From Smittium mucronatum (lineage: Eukaryota; Kickxellomycota; Harpellomycetes; Harpellales; Legeriomycetaceae), in NCBI GenBank assembly GCA_001953115.1, contig LSSL01002168.1:1-33117 (forward strand): a stretch of 33,117 bases of DNA, given 5' to 3'. Of the stretch, positions 22,468 through 33,117 are shown one piece after another. The first letter of the stretch is position 1. Each line of letters opens with the position of its first letter. Both the position numbers and the translations under genes were made by a program. The notes under the pieces were generated by a model. It was not told the origin of the DNA, searched no databases, and saw nothing but the letters and a program-made list of their open reading frames with translations.

Positions 22468-23503
22468 ATGTCTACTAACAACTTTGAAAATCTTATATCA
22501 AGATCTTGGATAATTTATGATCAAAATATGGCCAATTAATTGACAGAGAATATTTTTGATATTGAGGAGTCAAGCTCCGATTTTTATTTCGATAAAATTT
22601 CTGAGGATAAATTAAGAATTTTAACTAACTTTTGATTTCATGCATTTAATAGGATTTTTTCTCTATTAAATCCAGGACTTTTTGGGATGATAAGTAAAAA
22701 AGGTAGAAAGGCAAATCTTTAAAAGATTCACTAATTCTCTATCTGACTTATCTCAGACTATATCCTAATTATTCATCCATCAGATTATCTTTTAATATGA
22801 ATTCTGATCCCGCTCAACGATTGGATACTAGAATAGCTTATTCAATAAAACATAAATTGAAAGGTGAATTAATTATTATAATTAAAAAATCAGAGCGCAT
22901 AGCAAAAAGGCTAGCATTTGAGAATTTCCTTGAAGCATCTCGCATAACAGATAATTCAATCCAAGAATTTTCTAGATTTACCTCCTAATTTGGAGAAGCA
23001 AAGGTTTTGTTTTCAGGAAAACAAAAAAATTGTTGTGTTAAAGGAGAGTTTGCCTATATTTCTGATGGCAGAGTCACCATTTTAAGTAAAATAAGCTGTG
23101 GATGAGCCATGAAATCGATATATTTTTAGGGATATTAGATGAGTATAAGAAAATTTTATTGAGAAATTCAGATGATATCTCTTCAAATGATCACCAGAAT
23201 TGGTATATTATAGCAGATTTAGAATATCTAGAAATGTGTAGGTATTTGCCCTCTATATTGCCCGTAAAAGGATCGAATTTGAATCAGTTTGAAAATAAAA
23301 ATAACTTTAAATTGGTCTCTGTGAGAATTATTTGTCAGAATTACTATGCAAGACTCAAGCATCTTTGGATAGCGGAAAGGCTGAAAATAAGCACAACATA
23401 TGATCTACACGAAGATATCCACGATATGTGTATAATTTTAACAAACTACCATATTATTATATATTCATTAAGAAAATTAGATTCTATTAATATTGAAGTT
23501 TAA
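22468..23503 (+). pseudogene. DDE transposase (DDE_Tnp_4-like, IS5/PIF-Harbinger group), inactivated
   Basis: The ATG at 22468 opens MSTNNFENLISRSWIIYDQ. Counting the broken parts together, the length (~345 codons) is normal for the family. Breaks are TAA at 22537, TGA at 22633, a frameshift near 22720, TAA at 22986 and a frameshift near 23100. The N-terminal part has NPGLFGMISKKGRK and KDSLILYLTYLRLY, a usual pre-catalytic helical region. The first catalytic Asp survives in RITDNSIQ (22950), followed by FGEAKVLFSGKQKN and DGRVTILS. The second Asp survives in IIADLEYLEM (23216). The third catalytic residue, normally Glu in R-I-I-V-E-N-x-F-G-R-L-K, is Gln in RIICQNYYARLK (CAG at 23336). The C-terminus reads ILTNYHIIIYSLRKLDS. 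The last 133 codons are open, which chance is unlikely to give here. Confidence 0.9.
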
Positions 23504-23961
23504 TATATAAAACATTTTTATTAAATAAAGAAAATTCTAAATTTATAATCAATCCAGTTGTATTATAAAAAAAATATTAATAATTATAAATTTTATTATA
23601 ATAGTTTTTTTTCAAACATTATTTATCTTTTCATGGTTTATTTTAAAATATATAAACTTCCTACTACAGAAAATTACATTTTACACCGACTTCTATTGTT
23701 GCTGTAAAAATATTTATTTGTATATTATAATAATAAGTTTATTGCGTATTAATGATAATAATGATACATAGACAAAGTTTTTTTGTCATATTAAAAAAAA
23801 TTCTGGTGGTTAATGATTATTCGCATTGAAAACCCCCTTCCAAAATTTATATCCAAGCCTCTATGGATTTGAAAAACGGTCTGAAAAAAAGAATAGTTTC
23901 TTTTTCACATAAATTAATCTTTTTTTAAAAAAATCTTATTCAATTCCTGATATATAACGCT

Positions 23962-24192
23962 TTGACTCATTCAAGTGTCCTCGAGGGTTTGATTAATATG
24001 CATAGAATCGATATCATATCAATAAAAATGAAAAAAAGGAAGGGTGAGCGAAGCGAATTATTAATTAAAAGGATTGAAATTATATTAAAATATGTTATTA
24101 AACTTAATATATTACCTCTCTTTGATTACCGAAAGTTTTTTTTAAAAAAAAAGATAAAACAAGGATACAAAGATTTGGAAAAATCTTATTAA
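23962..24192 (+). CDS. Small Lys-rich frame inside the DDE transposon
   Basis: Open for 76 codons from a TTG; the first ATG lies at about codon 13. It is strongly basic (KMKKRKGERSELLIKRIEI and later FFLKKKIKQGYKDLEKSY). Harbinger-type elements often carry a second gene with a Myb-like DNA-binding domain, which would suit this place and charge, but the regularly spaced tryptophans of a Myb/SANT repeat are absent. It may be chance in A-rich DNA. Confidence 0.2.
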   Translation: MTHSSVLEGLINMHRIDIISIKMKKRKGERSELLIKRIEIILKYVIKLNILPLFDYRKFFLKKKIKQGYKDLEKSY

Positions 24193-24588
24193 GATCGCTT
24201 TTTTCTAAAAAAAATCATTTTTTGTCTTATAATTATGCTAATGTAAAACTTATGTAATTTCAATTGCAATTTTAATTTATCAAATTTTTAATCGAGTTTA
24301 ATTTTAAGAAAAATAAATAAATTTGGGAGTATTAAATTAGAGAATAAACAGTTTAGGATGAAGAAATGTGGTGTTAATGGTATATATAAAAACTTGGTAC
24401 AATGTAATCTATTCAAATAAAAGCATTTGAAATTAAACTACGCGTAATTATCATAGAAGTATTTGAAAATCATTTGACAGTAACCCACGCAAACTAAAAA
24501 ATAGTTTTGATAGTTTTGGCCCAATTCTGGAAAAAAATCGAAATTGTAAAAACCTAATTTATATCAATAAAATTTGCTTATATTGTGG

Positions 24589-24871
24589 AATCGAATTAAT
24601 TTTGGTAAATACGCATTATTTAAATGAATTTTGATTTATATCGATTATATAATCATATCGGAGTGCAATTGGATAGATCAAAATTATGAGTTTATTGCAA
24701 AATAAACACGAAAATTTGAAATTTTAGACATGAATAATATCAACCATTACGTATTGTTAAATATGGAATAATTGAAATTGAAATTGAAATTGAAATTATC
24801 TTTTTTCGATTTAATTCTTTCAATTGACCCAAAGTGGCTTTATTGGAATATAAATTTTTATTGCACTAACC
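24589..24871 (-). repeat. Right TIR of the DDE transposon
   Basis: Reverse-complement partner of 21934-22201. It differs mainly by scattered substitutions and by an ATTGAA hexamer expanded to about four copies (near 24770-24797), which is absent from the left arm. Confidence 0.85.
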
Positions 24872-27800
24872 GTCCATTGTTGCATATCTAAGATGATTAC
24901 GCTAGTAAAAATTAAAAAAATCAATAAATTCTAAAATAAAGCAAAATTACTCCAATTAACAATATTATTTTATCTATTTATTTATTTATATTCAAATTGA
25001 TTACAGGGCGATAAAAAGTTTATTTTAAAAAAATATAAATAATTATGAATGACGTATTAAATTCATGAAATTCTAATTGCTATGTTATTTTTTTCAAAAA
25101 AATATATTTTATTTCCATTTTTTGAATTTATATTCAATAAATAAATTTCTGGACTCTAATTTTAAACTCATCAGATAAATTAAAAGTTTTAATATTAAAA
25201 AACATACACTTATATTCTTTATACAATTTGTAAGTCTTGATTGAAGCACTAAAATATATTTCTTTTTAATAATCATTTATAAAATAATAAGAAAAAAAAA
25301 CTAAAATTTTTTTATATTATTAGAAATTAAACAAATCATTAATTATTTATCTATTTTTCATTTTTTTTTGATAAATTTTGGTGATTTTGAAACGATATTT
25401 TTCAAAAATAAAAAAATTGGGGGCTTTTAAATATACTTCTATTAAGTAAATTTTATTGCATACGTTACTGTTATTTTCTCCATCTCATAAATTTGGTGTG
25501 TTTTTATTTTATAAAGCAAATTTTTTATTATTAAATACACAACCCAATACAATTCTTTTTATTGAAAAATGTCATTAATTTTTAAGGTTAAAGAATATGT
25601 TTGTTTTTTCTAATGAGAGGCTTTTGAGATTAACTGAACAGAAAGTAAAAATTATTATTCCTCTTTATAGATAATAATGATTCGTATTATTACTATAAGA
25701 TTATGTGTAGTAGTTATGATCATCATATAGAGCCTTTATGATCACTCTTTAGTTGAGCCAAAATTTTCGAATTAATTCGTGAAAAGTATAGCAAATTTTG
25801 ATCTGAAAGCAAAGAAGGGAAAGATAAAGAGAAAATTAAGTCATCTTACAAGCAAAGATATTGATCACAAAGAATGAAAAATTCCTAGCTGCTGAAATTA
25901 CACATTAATGTTTCACGTTTATGGATACGTATAAGATAAAATGTTAATAAATAGAATCTTTTTTTAAAAAAAAGGGGATGGCATCGAATTTTCAGGTCAA
26001 AAAATATGTGTTCATAGGATAGATTTTTGGAGAAAACCGCTTATTATAGATAGTAATTTAAAATATACTTCAGTTAAATTCGCTCAAATTGAAAGGGAAA
26101 AAAAAAACATGCTATTATTTTTTTTCTACACCAAATAAAAGTAATATTGTATTATTAAACAGTTTCAGATATATTTATTCTTACTAACTTTTTTAAAAAC
26201 GAAAGAAAAAAAAATACAAAGCACGATAATATCAAATTTAAGCTGACTTCTTTAGGCTTCATAAAAAATAATTTTCAGTGATAACTAAAGAAAAAATTAG
26301 TACTAAAAGATAATAAAATCAGGCCAGCCTTATTTCATACTCTGAAGTGGGACCAGTAAAATCTAGAGCCCCTGAAAAAAATATCGAGCCTAGTTTCAAA
26401 ATTATTCTTCATGAGAAAAAATTACAACATGTGTATTAAGTTTTAAGATTTTGATGTTTAAAAATAAACTTAAAAATCGAAATTCAATAAAATTTTTGAA
26501 TAAAATGTATTACTAAAAAAATTAATTATATATAGAAGTTATTAAGCAAATAGCATTACCCTTATCAGCCAAGGCTAAGATAAACTATGGATGATTGGAA
26601 AATGCTTATTATCCCCCTAAGTGTTATGATATAAATTATTACTCTCTCCAAATAGCTGATATAATTTTTATTTTATACTTAGTGGGATATGTTATTAAGC
26701 TATTCCAGATTTATTATTGAATTGACCAAGCTATTTTTAAAATACTTTTGGGTTCCAAATATAAATCACAGATGGTATAGTTAGAAAAAAATCCCGGTGA
26801 TATAAATTCTAACGAAGATCCTATGCATTCTGAGTATTTCTCTCTGATCTTTTTCTCATGAGTATGGGATTCTCTATGAAAATTCAAGTTATTATTATAT
26901 TAATTTGATTTTTCTTGCGGTATTATCCATTGAAAATTAGTTTTTAATCATATTTAATAACCTTAATAAACTATCCCGAAACTGACTTGCTATTTTTTAC
27001 GTGTTTTGTTGTTGATATACTAAAATAAATATTTTGGTTAGATTCTATTATAGCCAATTTTGGATTATTATTTACAAATAAACTTCTGATAACACTTACC
27101 CTTGGTATATAATTGATCCATAGGAAGGAAATTATCTCTATGAGCTGAGATATTTAGAATTGATACTTACCATCTTTGCTGCAAATAAGAGATTCATTAT
27201 ATAAATTTGTTATGGATCGAGTTATATCGATATTTGAATTTTCAAAAGCACTTTTACTATTATATTTCAACTTTTCAGTAATTTATGGAAATATAAGATT
27301 CAAAGCCATTTTTCTTGGCTTATTCTCAAAGTTAAAAAGTGCAAGTTTTTATTTTTTTATTATGAATTTCTTTTTCATTTTTCACGCTGTGCATTTTTCT
27401 CAAAGATTTTTTTGTTAGTTTTGATATCTAAATATTCAAAATTATTATGTTAGGCATTAGGCTACATGTGCAATAAGTGGGTTTATTTCAATAATATGGA
27501 TATTTGACAAATAATTTTTTTAAAAAAAAATAATTATCTAATATTGATTTATTAAATTATTTGATTTCACACTGGATAAAAGAATATAAACTTAAAAAAA
27601 GAGTTGACTCGACATATATTCAGAAAATATCGTTATATTAGTAAATATATATCTATATCATTAAAATTATTTAATTGGAATAAACACATGTTTATCAATA
27701 TAACATATTTTTTTCAATAAAAATGAATTATCTATATTAAACTCTGCTTAATTAATAATTTCGCGTTTATTTAGAATTTTTTATTTTGACGGAATGAAAT

Positions 27801-27927
27801 AAAACGTATCAAAATGAATATGTTTTTTTTGAAATGTATTTTTTTGTATGAAGTTTTGAGTCCCGTGTGATTTTGAGATCTCTATTATTTTTATTACTGT
27901 CTATTGGCATAATAAATTATTTTTTTT
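24872..27927. other. AT-rich interval, nothing assigned
   Basis: No family is recognised on either strand. A hydrophobic frame at 27176-27418 starts with TTG and is Phe-rich as expected from T-rich DNA, so I do not call it. A 39-codon plus-strand stretch (about 26317-26436, containing SEVGPVKSRAPEKNIEPSFK) has a less AT-driven composition and may be a coding relic, but matches nothing I can name. I found no continuation of the Ty3-like Gag into protease or RT here. Confidence 0.4.
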
Positions 27928-29655
27928 CGGTATTTATCATATAAAATTCTGCAATAAATATGTGGTTAAATATAAAACATCCAATCGGTACTCAAAAAAA
28001 TATTTAGCCTTTTTTAGTCATTCCACTAAAAAAATAATAATAATCTGACCCAATAAAATCATCCCTTTTAAAAAAAGCACTGTTTATTGGATCATATCAT
28101 TTAAAAAAAAAATAACCGCTGTTTTTCTAGGAGTTTTTAATAACTAAAAGAAAAAGAAAATTTCAGCTATATCAGTTAATTAGTGTTTATTTTTTAATAA
28201 AAATTACGAGAGAATATTTTAAAGTCATCTGTGTCTAAATCAACAGAAGTTCTAATTTATACTTTTTTTAAATTATTTAAGAATTAAATTGGTTTAAGTT
28301 AGATTAACTTATTTATCTTTACTTTATCTGCATCTTCAGCTTTCTAATGCAATTGCGAATGCTATTGCAATTATAATTTCAAAAAAAAAATTGTGATCGC
28401 AATTTTTTTTATTTCTATTGAATTATTGGTTGCTAATAAGCTTGATTTTGTGAATGATAATTCGTTTTTTGGTGAGTTAGAAGCAGAATAGAAATCTGCA
28501 TTAAATTTTTATTTCTTATTTGTATTAAAACTTATCTTTTAATTATTTTTTAGAAATTTCTATACATTCCAGAAGGATTGTATTTTAATAATAAATTAGA
28601 ATATTTATGATTTGATAAACTTAAAAATATAAAATTTACCACGATTTTTTAACAAATTATAGTTTTTTTATGAAATAAATTCAATAAAACTGATTGAAAA
28701 AACTAAAATTTAAAATTCATTAAAAATACAAACAGGATTATACAGTTTTTCTTCATATAAAACGGACTAAGGTAATGGGTTTTCAAAAATAAAGATATAT
28801 TTTTAAATAAAATCGTTAAAAAAAAAAAGATGAAATAAAGTCTCTAAATAACTGTATTGTTAAATAAATTTTATAAATAACATAATAACCAATACTTTTT
28901 GAGGCTGAATGGGTAGTTTTTTTTTTTTTTTGGAAAAAGTGCGACTATAAGACATGGCTATCGCTATAGCTAATGTATAGGAGTTATTTCTAAGTTAAAT
29001 GATAATATAAATGGACAAAAATATTTAAAAAAAAAAGCGTAAATGATAAATTTTTATAAGTCCAATACATAAAAAAATAAGTAAATGAGCCATATCAAAC
29101 GCGAATGCTAAATTATGATAATAGCAATCACAAAAAAATTTTAAAAATTGTTTGGAAACTCAAACGCATTTACACAAGCATTAGAAAATGTAAAATTATT
29201 AGCAACTACATAAACAATTGTATTTATATTTGCAAAAAAAAAGAAAGGAAAAGAAATTAAAAAATTAGCATTAATTTTTAAACTCTTACATAATCAAATC
29301 GCGACTTAGATATTTAGAAATTATCGCTTTCGGTACAGAGGTTTTTGTAACGGTAGCTTATAATTATTTTTTAATAAAATAAACGCGATTTAACTGATAT
29401 AACTGAAATTTTATTTTGTTTTTAGTTATTAACAACTGCTAAAAAAACTGTGGTTATTTTTATTTTTAATGATATGATCCAATAAAAACTGACTTTTTTT
29501 TTAAATAATAGATTTTATTGGGTCAACATATAATTATTTTTTCAGTGGAATGACTAAAAAAAGCTAAAGGCTTTCTTGATTATCGATTGGATATTTTATA
29601 TTTAATCACATATTTATTGCAGAATTTTATTTGATAAACTACCAAATGTGAAAAA
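27928..29655. mobile_element. Non-autonomous element with ~280-bp inverted repeats
   Basis: The left arm (27928 to about 28208) matches the reverse complement of about 29360-29655 over nearly its whole length. Shared blocks include AAAATTCTGCAATAAATATG, TTTTTTAGTCATTCCACT, GACCCAATAAAATC and TTATTGGATCATATCATT, each present in both arms in inverted order. The ~1.15-kb centre is AT-rich without a transposase, though it contains a purine/pyrimidine-patterned patch with ATTGCAATT words near 28350-28400. The right arm is longer at its outer end by a few bases, and the precise tips and target duplication cannot be fixed by eye. A long-TIR MITE or internally deleted DNA transposon is the best reading. 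Confidence 0.85.
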
Positions 29656-29731
29656 AAAAATCCGATAATACAAAACAAAAATAAGTGAGATATTTAAATC
29701 AAATTGTGGTTAAAATAGCAGCATCAATCTT

Positions 29732-29917
29732 AAACCCACATTTGTCCTAAAACCACGTACATCAAATACAGAATTTGTATTCATATACAGATTCTGACAT
29801 CTAAACAATAGAAATATCATAAATTTAAGCACCCAAATACAAATTTTCGTTTTTATATTTAATTGGATATTTTTACAATCAATAAAAAAAGTTTTTTAGA
29901 ATAGTAAATGTGGGTTT
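29732..29917. repeat. 12-bp inverted repeat framing ~160 bp
   Basis: AAACCCACATTT at 29732-29743 is repeated in perfect inverse at 29906-29917. The G+C-containing word makes chance pairing less likely than for pure AT. It lies exactly in the gap between the two long-TIR elements. It could be a very small MITE or a stem-loop left by one. Confidence 0.45.
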
Positions 29918-29945
29918 TGTAATGAAAATTAAAATTTTATAAGTA

Positions 29946-31195
29946 GACTACCAACGCAATTGAGACCTTTAATGTTACAGAGGCTCGACATTGGATATAA
30001 TTTCAAATAAAACAATATAGTTCCAATTATTTCAAATGTTTTAAAAAGAGCTACAATAATTGGTTATAATGTTAATTTTTCATTAATAATATTACAATAG
30101 GTTTACTTTTTACTAAACTCGTTTTATTTAATGGTTTAGATTTATTTAAAAATAAGCATAATTTTCAAATAAACGCAAATTTTTCGATTAAACGCGTTTT
30201 ATTCAAAATAAACTTTTTTAATCATATTATCAAAATTATTAACTTTATACTGGGCTTATAATGATTTTTAATTTCTGAATCAAATTGGGTCAAACGTTTC
30301 AAATTAGAATTTAAAATCCTTTGATTGAAAATTGGATTTTTTAGTATACATTGGTAGAAAAAAAAGATAAGAATATGAGATTTTGATTTTTCAATTCATT
30401 GTTTAAAAGTTTAATTCCCGTAAGCTTGATTAGGAAAAGCTCAACTAAAACATAAATTTTTATTTTATAGTAAGTTTAAACTCAAATTTTGATATAAAAA
30501 ATATTAAAGAGACCAAGATTTCTTTAAAGATTGAGAACGATTAAATAAAGCTTTTATAAAAAAAGATCCTTGTTTTTATTTTCTTTTCATTAAAATTATC
30601 ATTTCTTATCCGGAAATTTATGAATCTACACATAAATTATAAAAATTACGAAAATACTAATAGAGATGATATGATTTTTTATTTATTGTTAACAGGCAGC
30701 TATACTTTTATTTTTGGGATTTCTGACGAGAAATTTTGTAATTATAAACAAATATAATGATTATATTGACATATCTATAATAAATTCTCACTTAATCTCT
30801 TATTTTTTACAGCAATTTTTTTTTAATACTTGGATAAATTTAAACAACTATATAATTCTTCCAAAATTTTATTTTGATAAAATGTGGAATTAATGTAAGA
30901 AACTCTATACTTTTTTTCAATTGGATTTAGTTTTGATAAGTTTATTGAAAATGGATGGAAAGTCATTATAAAGTTAATAATTTTGATAATATGATTAAAA
31001 ACGTTTATTTTGAATAAAACGCTTTTAGTACAAAATAAACCTATTATAATATTATTAATGGAAATTTATCATTATAACCAATTATTGTAGCTCTTTTTAA
31101 AACATTTGAAATAATTGGAACTATATTGTTTTATTTGAAATTATATCCAATGTCGAGCCTCTGTAACATTAAAGGCCTCAATTGCGTTGGTAGCC
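29946..31195. mobile_element. 1.25-kb non-autonomous element with ~230-bp inverted repeats, TA-flanked
   Basis: The tips are G-x-CTACCAACGCAATTGAG on both sides. The outer arms (29946 to about 30118 and about 31023 to 31195) match at high identity, including GAGGCTCGACATTGGATATA and CTACAATAATTGGTTATAAT. A second block pairs 30190-30248 with 30967-31024. The left arm holds about 70 extra bases (30119-30189) that the right arm lacks. TA stands on both sides (29944-29945 and 31196-31197), fitting Tc1/mariner-type insertion. The ~720-bp centre has no recognisable transposase. This is the best preserved repeat pair in the window and probably the youngest insertion. Confidence 0.9.
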
Positions 31196-33117
31196 TAGTA
31201 CTATACAAATCATTATTCTTAATTTAAATATCTTTGATGAATTGATCCGGTGTTTTAATACTTAGATAACTGTTAATATTATTTTTCGAAAAGCTCTGGA
31301 TTACTGAGATTAATTATGGGATTAGTTTATTCAATTATTACACAATTTTTTTTTACGATTAAGTTTGTAAACATAATACAGATAATTCGGAACTTTAAAA
31401 CATCAGAAAAATATATATAATCTAGTTGTATTTTGATGTTATAGAATTGAATTATAAAAAAATTAAGAGGTTTAATATAAGCTATTAATTCTTTCTGTAT
31501 TTATTTTACAAATTTCAACGTTTATCCAATTGGTATTTAAGTTCTTTAATAGTATGATTATTCGATATACACATAAAATGAAAATCCGAAACATACATTA
31601 TTCACTAAGAATGACAAATATTTTTCTTTTACTTCATTTATTGTTCATTTTTTTATATTAAAAGGTTCGTTTAAAATCTACATATGAATTAAAGATCTTA
31701 TAAGACTAAAAAAAAGCATTTAAAATAGATTTAAAAATGCAATCTTTTAAAATATTATCTTTTTACATGCTATTTGATAAAATATTTTATATTTTATATA
31801 GCTATGGGAAATTTTTATAATATATAACATTTTGTACTCATCTCTGGTTGAGTGTTGTATTTTCAAATAATCCATAAAAATACAAAACCGAATTTCAGCC
31901 CGATAATAACAACAGGCCTACAATGTTGATAAATTTGGTCTTTTATTATATGAAATTTTAATATTTTTCTATTCTTATTATGATAATAAATTATGAATAA
32001 TTTATATTAGAAAATTTGCAATTATACCCTAATAAAAGTCGAGATGGAGGGTCTTTTGGGATTTTAGAATAATATATTTTAAAGATTAGGCAAAAATTGA
32101 AAAAATTAAGATTTCATTTAATTTAACTCGCTTCAAAAATCCTTTGAAAACCCCAGTTAAAAATTGTATATGATTAACAAATTATCCAATAAAATATAAA
32201 AACAATAATTTCTATATGGATATGTAATTTTTTTATGTTTCTATTGGCTTGAAGGCGGGATATGTGTATGAATACATAGTCTTTATAAACTTGCATTATT
32301 TTTTATATGTCTGCTCAATTATGTCTATGAGTACTTACAACCAGTTTCAGGACTATTGATCTATTTCAATTAGACCTAATGTCATTTTCACCTACTTTTT
32401 TTACACAAATAAATTTTCTCCTACTATCCAATTGGTCTAAATATGATTTCACCTAAATTATAATTGGCCTAAAAACAAATTTCTACATACAAAATTTCTA
32501 CATAAAAAATTTTTACTGTTTAAAATTTTACATAAAAACAAATTCGCCTAATTTAAGCTTCACATATAGCTTTAATCAATTTTTAATTTGGCCTATTACT
32601 TCATCTACCACCAATGAAATTGGTTTTTTATAAAATATAGACAGCTTTAATTTCCAATGGAGGTGCTTTGGCATATATTTTATAAAATGAAAACAAAACA
32701 ATAATTTTTAATTTTTAATTTTTAATTTGCAGTTGTGAAATTTCTAATTTTTTGAAAATGAGAAGCTATTAAAAATCAAAATTTGCGAATAAAGTTGGTT
32801 TCAAATTTTGGTATTTAAAACTTTCAAGAGCTTCCATATTTATATATAGAGAGTGGCCAAAAACAATTTTCTGTGAAAATTAGACTGAGTCTTTTCATAA
32901 GCACTTTAGAGACTCATATGCCTCATTTAAAACCAATTCTGGACGCATATATCCAAATCATATAACCAAAAATACAATTTTTTTACGAATTTTTTGATAT
33001 CTGTATATTAATCTACCTTATTTCAATTGCTTTACACCCATACTGCACTAAATTCATTAAATAAAAAAAACTTGGTCTGACTATTTCTTAATCTTTTTCT
33101 AAATTCTCTTTTTATTT
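31196..33117. other. AT-rich interval with degenerate CCTAA-type repeat
   Basis: No gene is recognised. About 32370-32610 repeats variants of TTGGCCTAA and CACCTAA separated by 15-30 AT-rich bases (for example AATTGGTCTAAAT, AATTGGCCTAAAA, AATTTGGCCTATT, ATTCGCCTAATTT), which suggests an old minisatellite. An AATTTTT unit is repeated at about 32701-32727. A hairpin of TTTATAAAATATA (near 32627) with its inverse (near 32673) frames about 35 bases. Confidence 0.45.

Larger units (their letters stand above)
21934..24871 (+). mobile_element. IS5/PIF-Harbinger-like DNA transposon with ~275-bp TIRs
   Basis: A full-length element: long inverted repeats at both ends (21934 to about 22201 and about 24589 to 24871) enclose one transposase pseudogene (22468-23503). 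The tips read GG-x-x-x-x-TGCAATAA inward on both sides. Total length is about 2.94 kb. No flanking duplication is obvious (PIF/Harbinger usually duplicates 3 bp), so the outermost bases are uncertain by a few positions. Inside the 3' half, a small Lys-rich frame (23962-24192) is the only other open stretch. The element lies about 370 bp after the last recognisable Gag sequence and may have landed in the same retroelement. Confidence 0.85.

Noticed and set aside
26780..26920. Minus-strand stretch that could be read as a Ty3 RNase H block.
   Set aside because: Only a loose run of Glu, Lys and Ser residues aligns. No catalytic Asp block and no RT are nearby.
27176..27418. 80-codon hydrophobic frame resembling a membrane protein.
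   Set aside because: TTG start. Phe/Leu/Ile richness follows directly from T-rich DNA.

Overview
This window reads as a eukaryotic nuclear 'transposon graveyard'. The DNA is extremely AT-rich (my eye estimate is about 78-80% A+T over most of its length). It has long homopolymer A/T tracts and no bacterial-style gene packing, and I found no convincing intact host gene. With stops this frequent, a few open frames of 60-80 codons are expected by chance, so most open stretches here mean nothing. The real signal is broken protein motifs, spread over shifted frames, that belong to several families of mobile elements. The organism cannot be named from this window. The mix (a LINE with an APE-type endonuclease, a MULE, a DIRS-like retroelement, a Gag of a type I associate with fungal Ty3-like elements, and an IS5/PIF-Harbinger-like transposase) would fit an AT-rich fungal or fungal-related lineage such as microsporidia or another early-diverging group. 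Other protists and invertebrates are not excluded.

Layout. 1-480: a GC-richer island of unknown origin. 481-1379: no assigned function, with a run of 13 C. 1380-8878, minus strand: a decayed non-LTR retrotransposon (ORF1, then ORF2 with endonuclease, reverse transcriptase and C-terminal region). It is split by a MULE inserted at 1799-4638, also on the minus strand, which has its own terminal inverted repeats. 8879-10333: nothing assigned. 10334 to about 13650, plus strand: a decayed DIRS-like tyrosine-recombinase retroelement (possible Gag, RT, RNase H, faint recombinase). 14222-14895: a foldback/MITE-like element flanked by TA. 14896-20200: about 5 kb with no recognisable content. 20217-21560: a possible LTR remnant and a Ty3-like Gag pseudogene. 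21934-24871: a nearly complete but inactivated DDE transposon with about 270-280 bp inverted repeats. 24872-27927: nothing assigned. 27928-29655 and 29946-31195: two further non-autonomous elements with very long inverted repeats, with a small 12-bp inverted repeat between them. 31196-33117: AT-rich DNA with a degenerate CCTAA-type low-complexity repeat.

The elements act as independent parasites, not as a pathway. The informative relations are nesting (MULE inside LINE, DDE transposon just downstream of an orphan Gag) and clustering of long-TIR non-autonomous elements at the right end. The coding remnants carry stops, frameshifts or lost catalytic residues, so none should be active from this locus. 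I did not find a new cellular system. The strongest leads are the complete DDE transposon, the three long-TIR non-autonomous families and the nested LINE/MULE.
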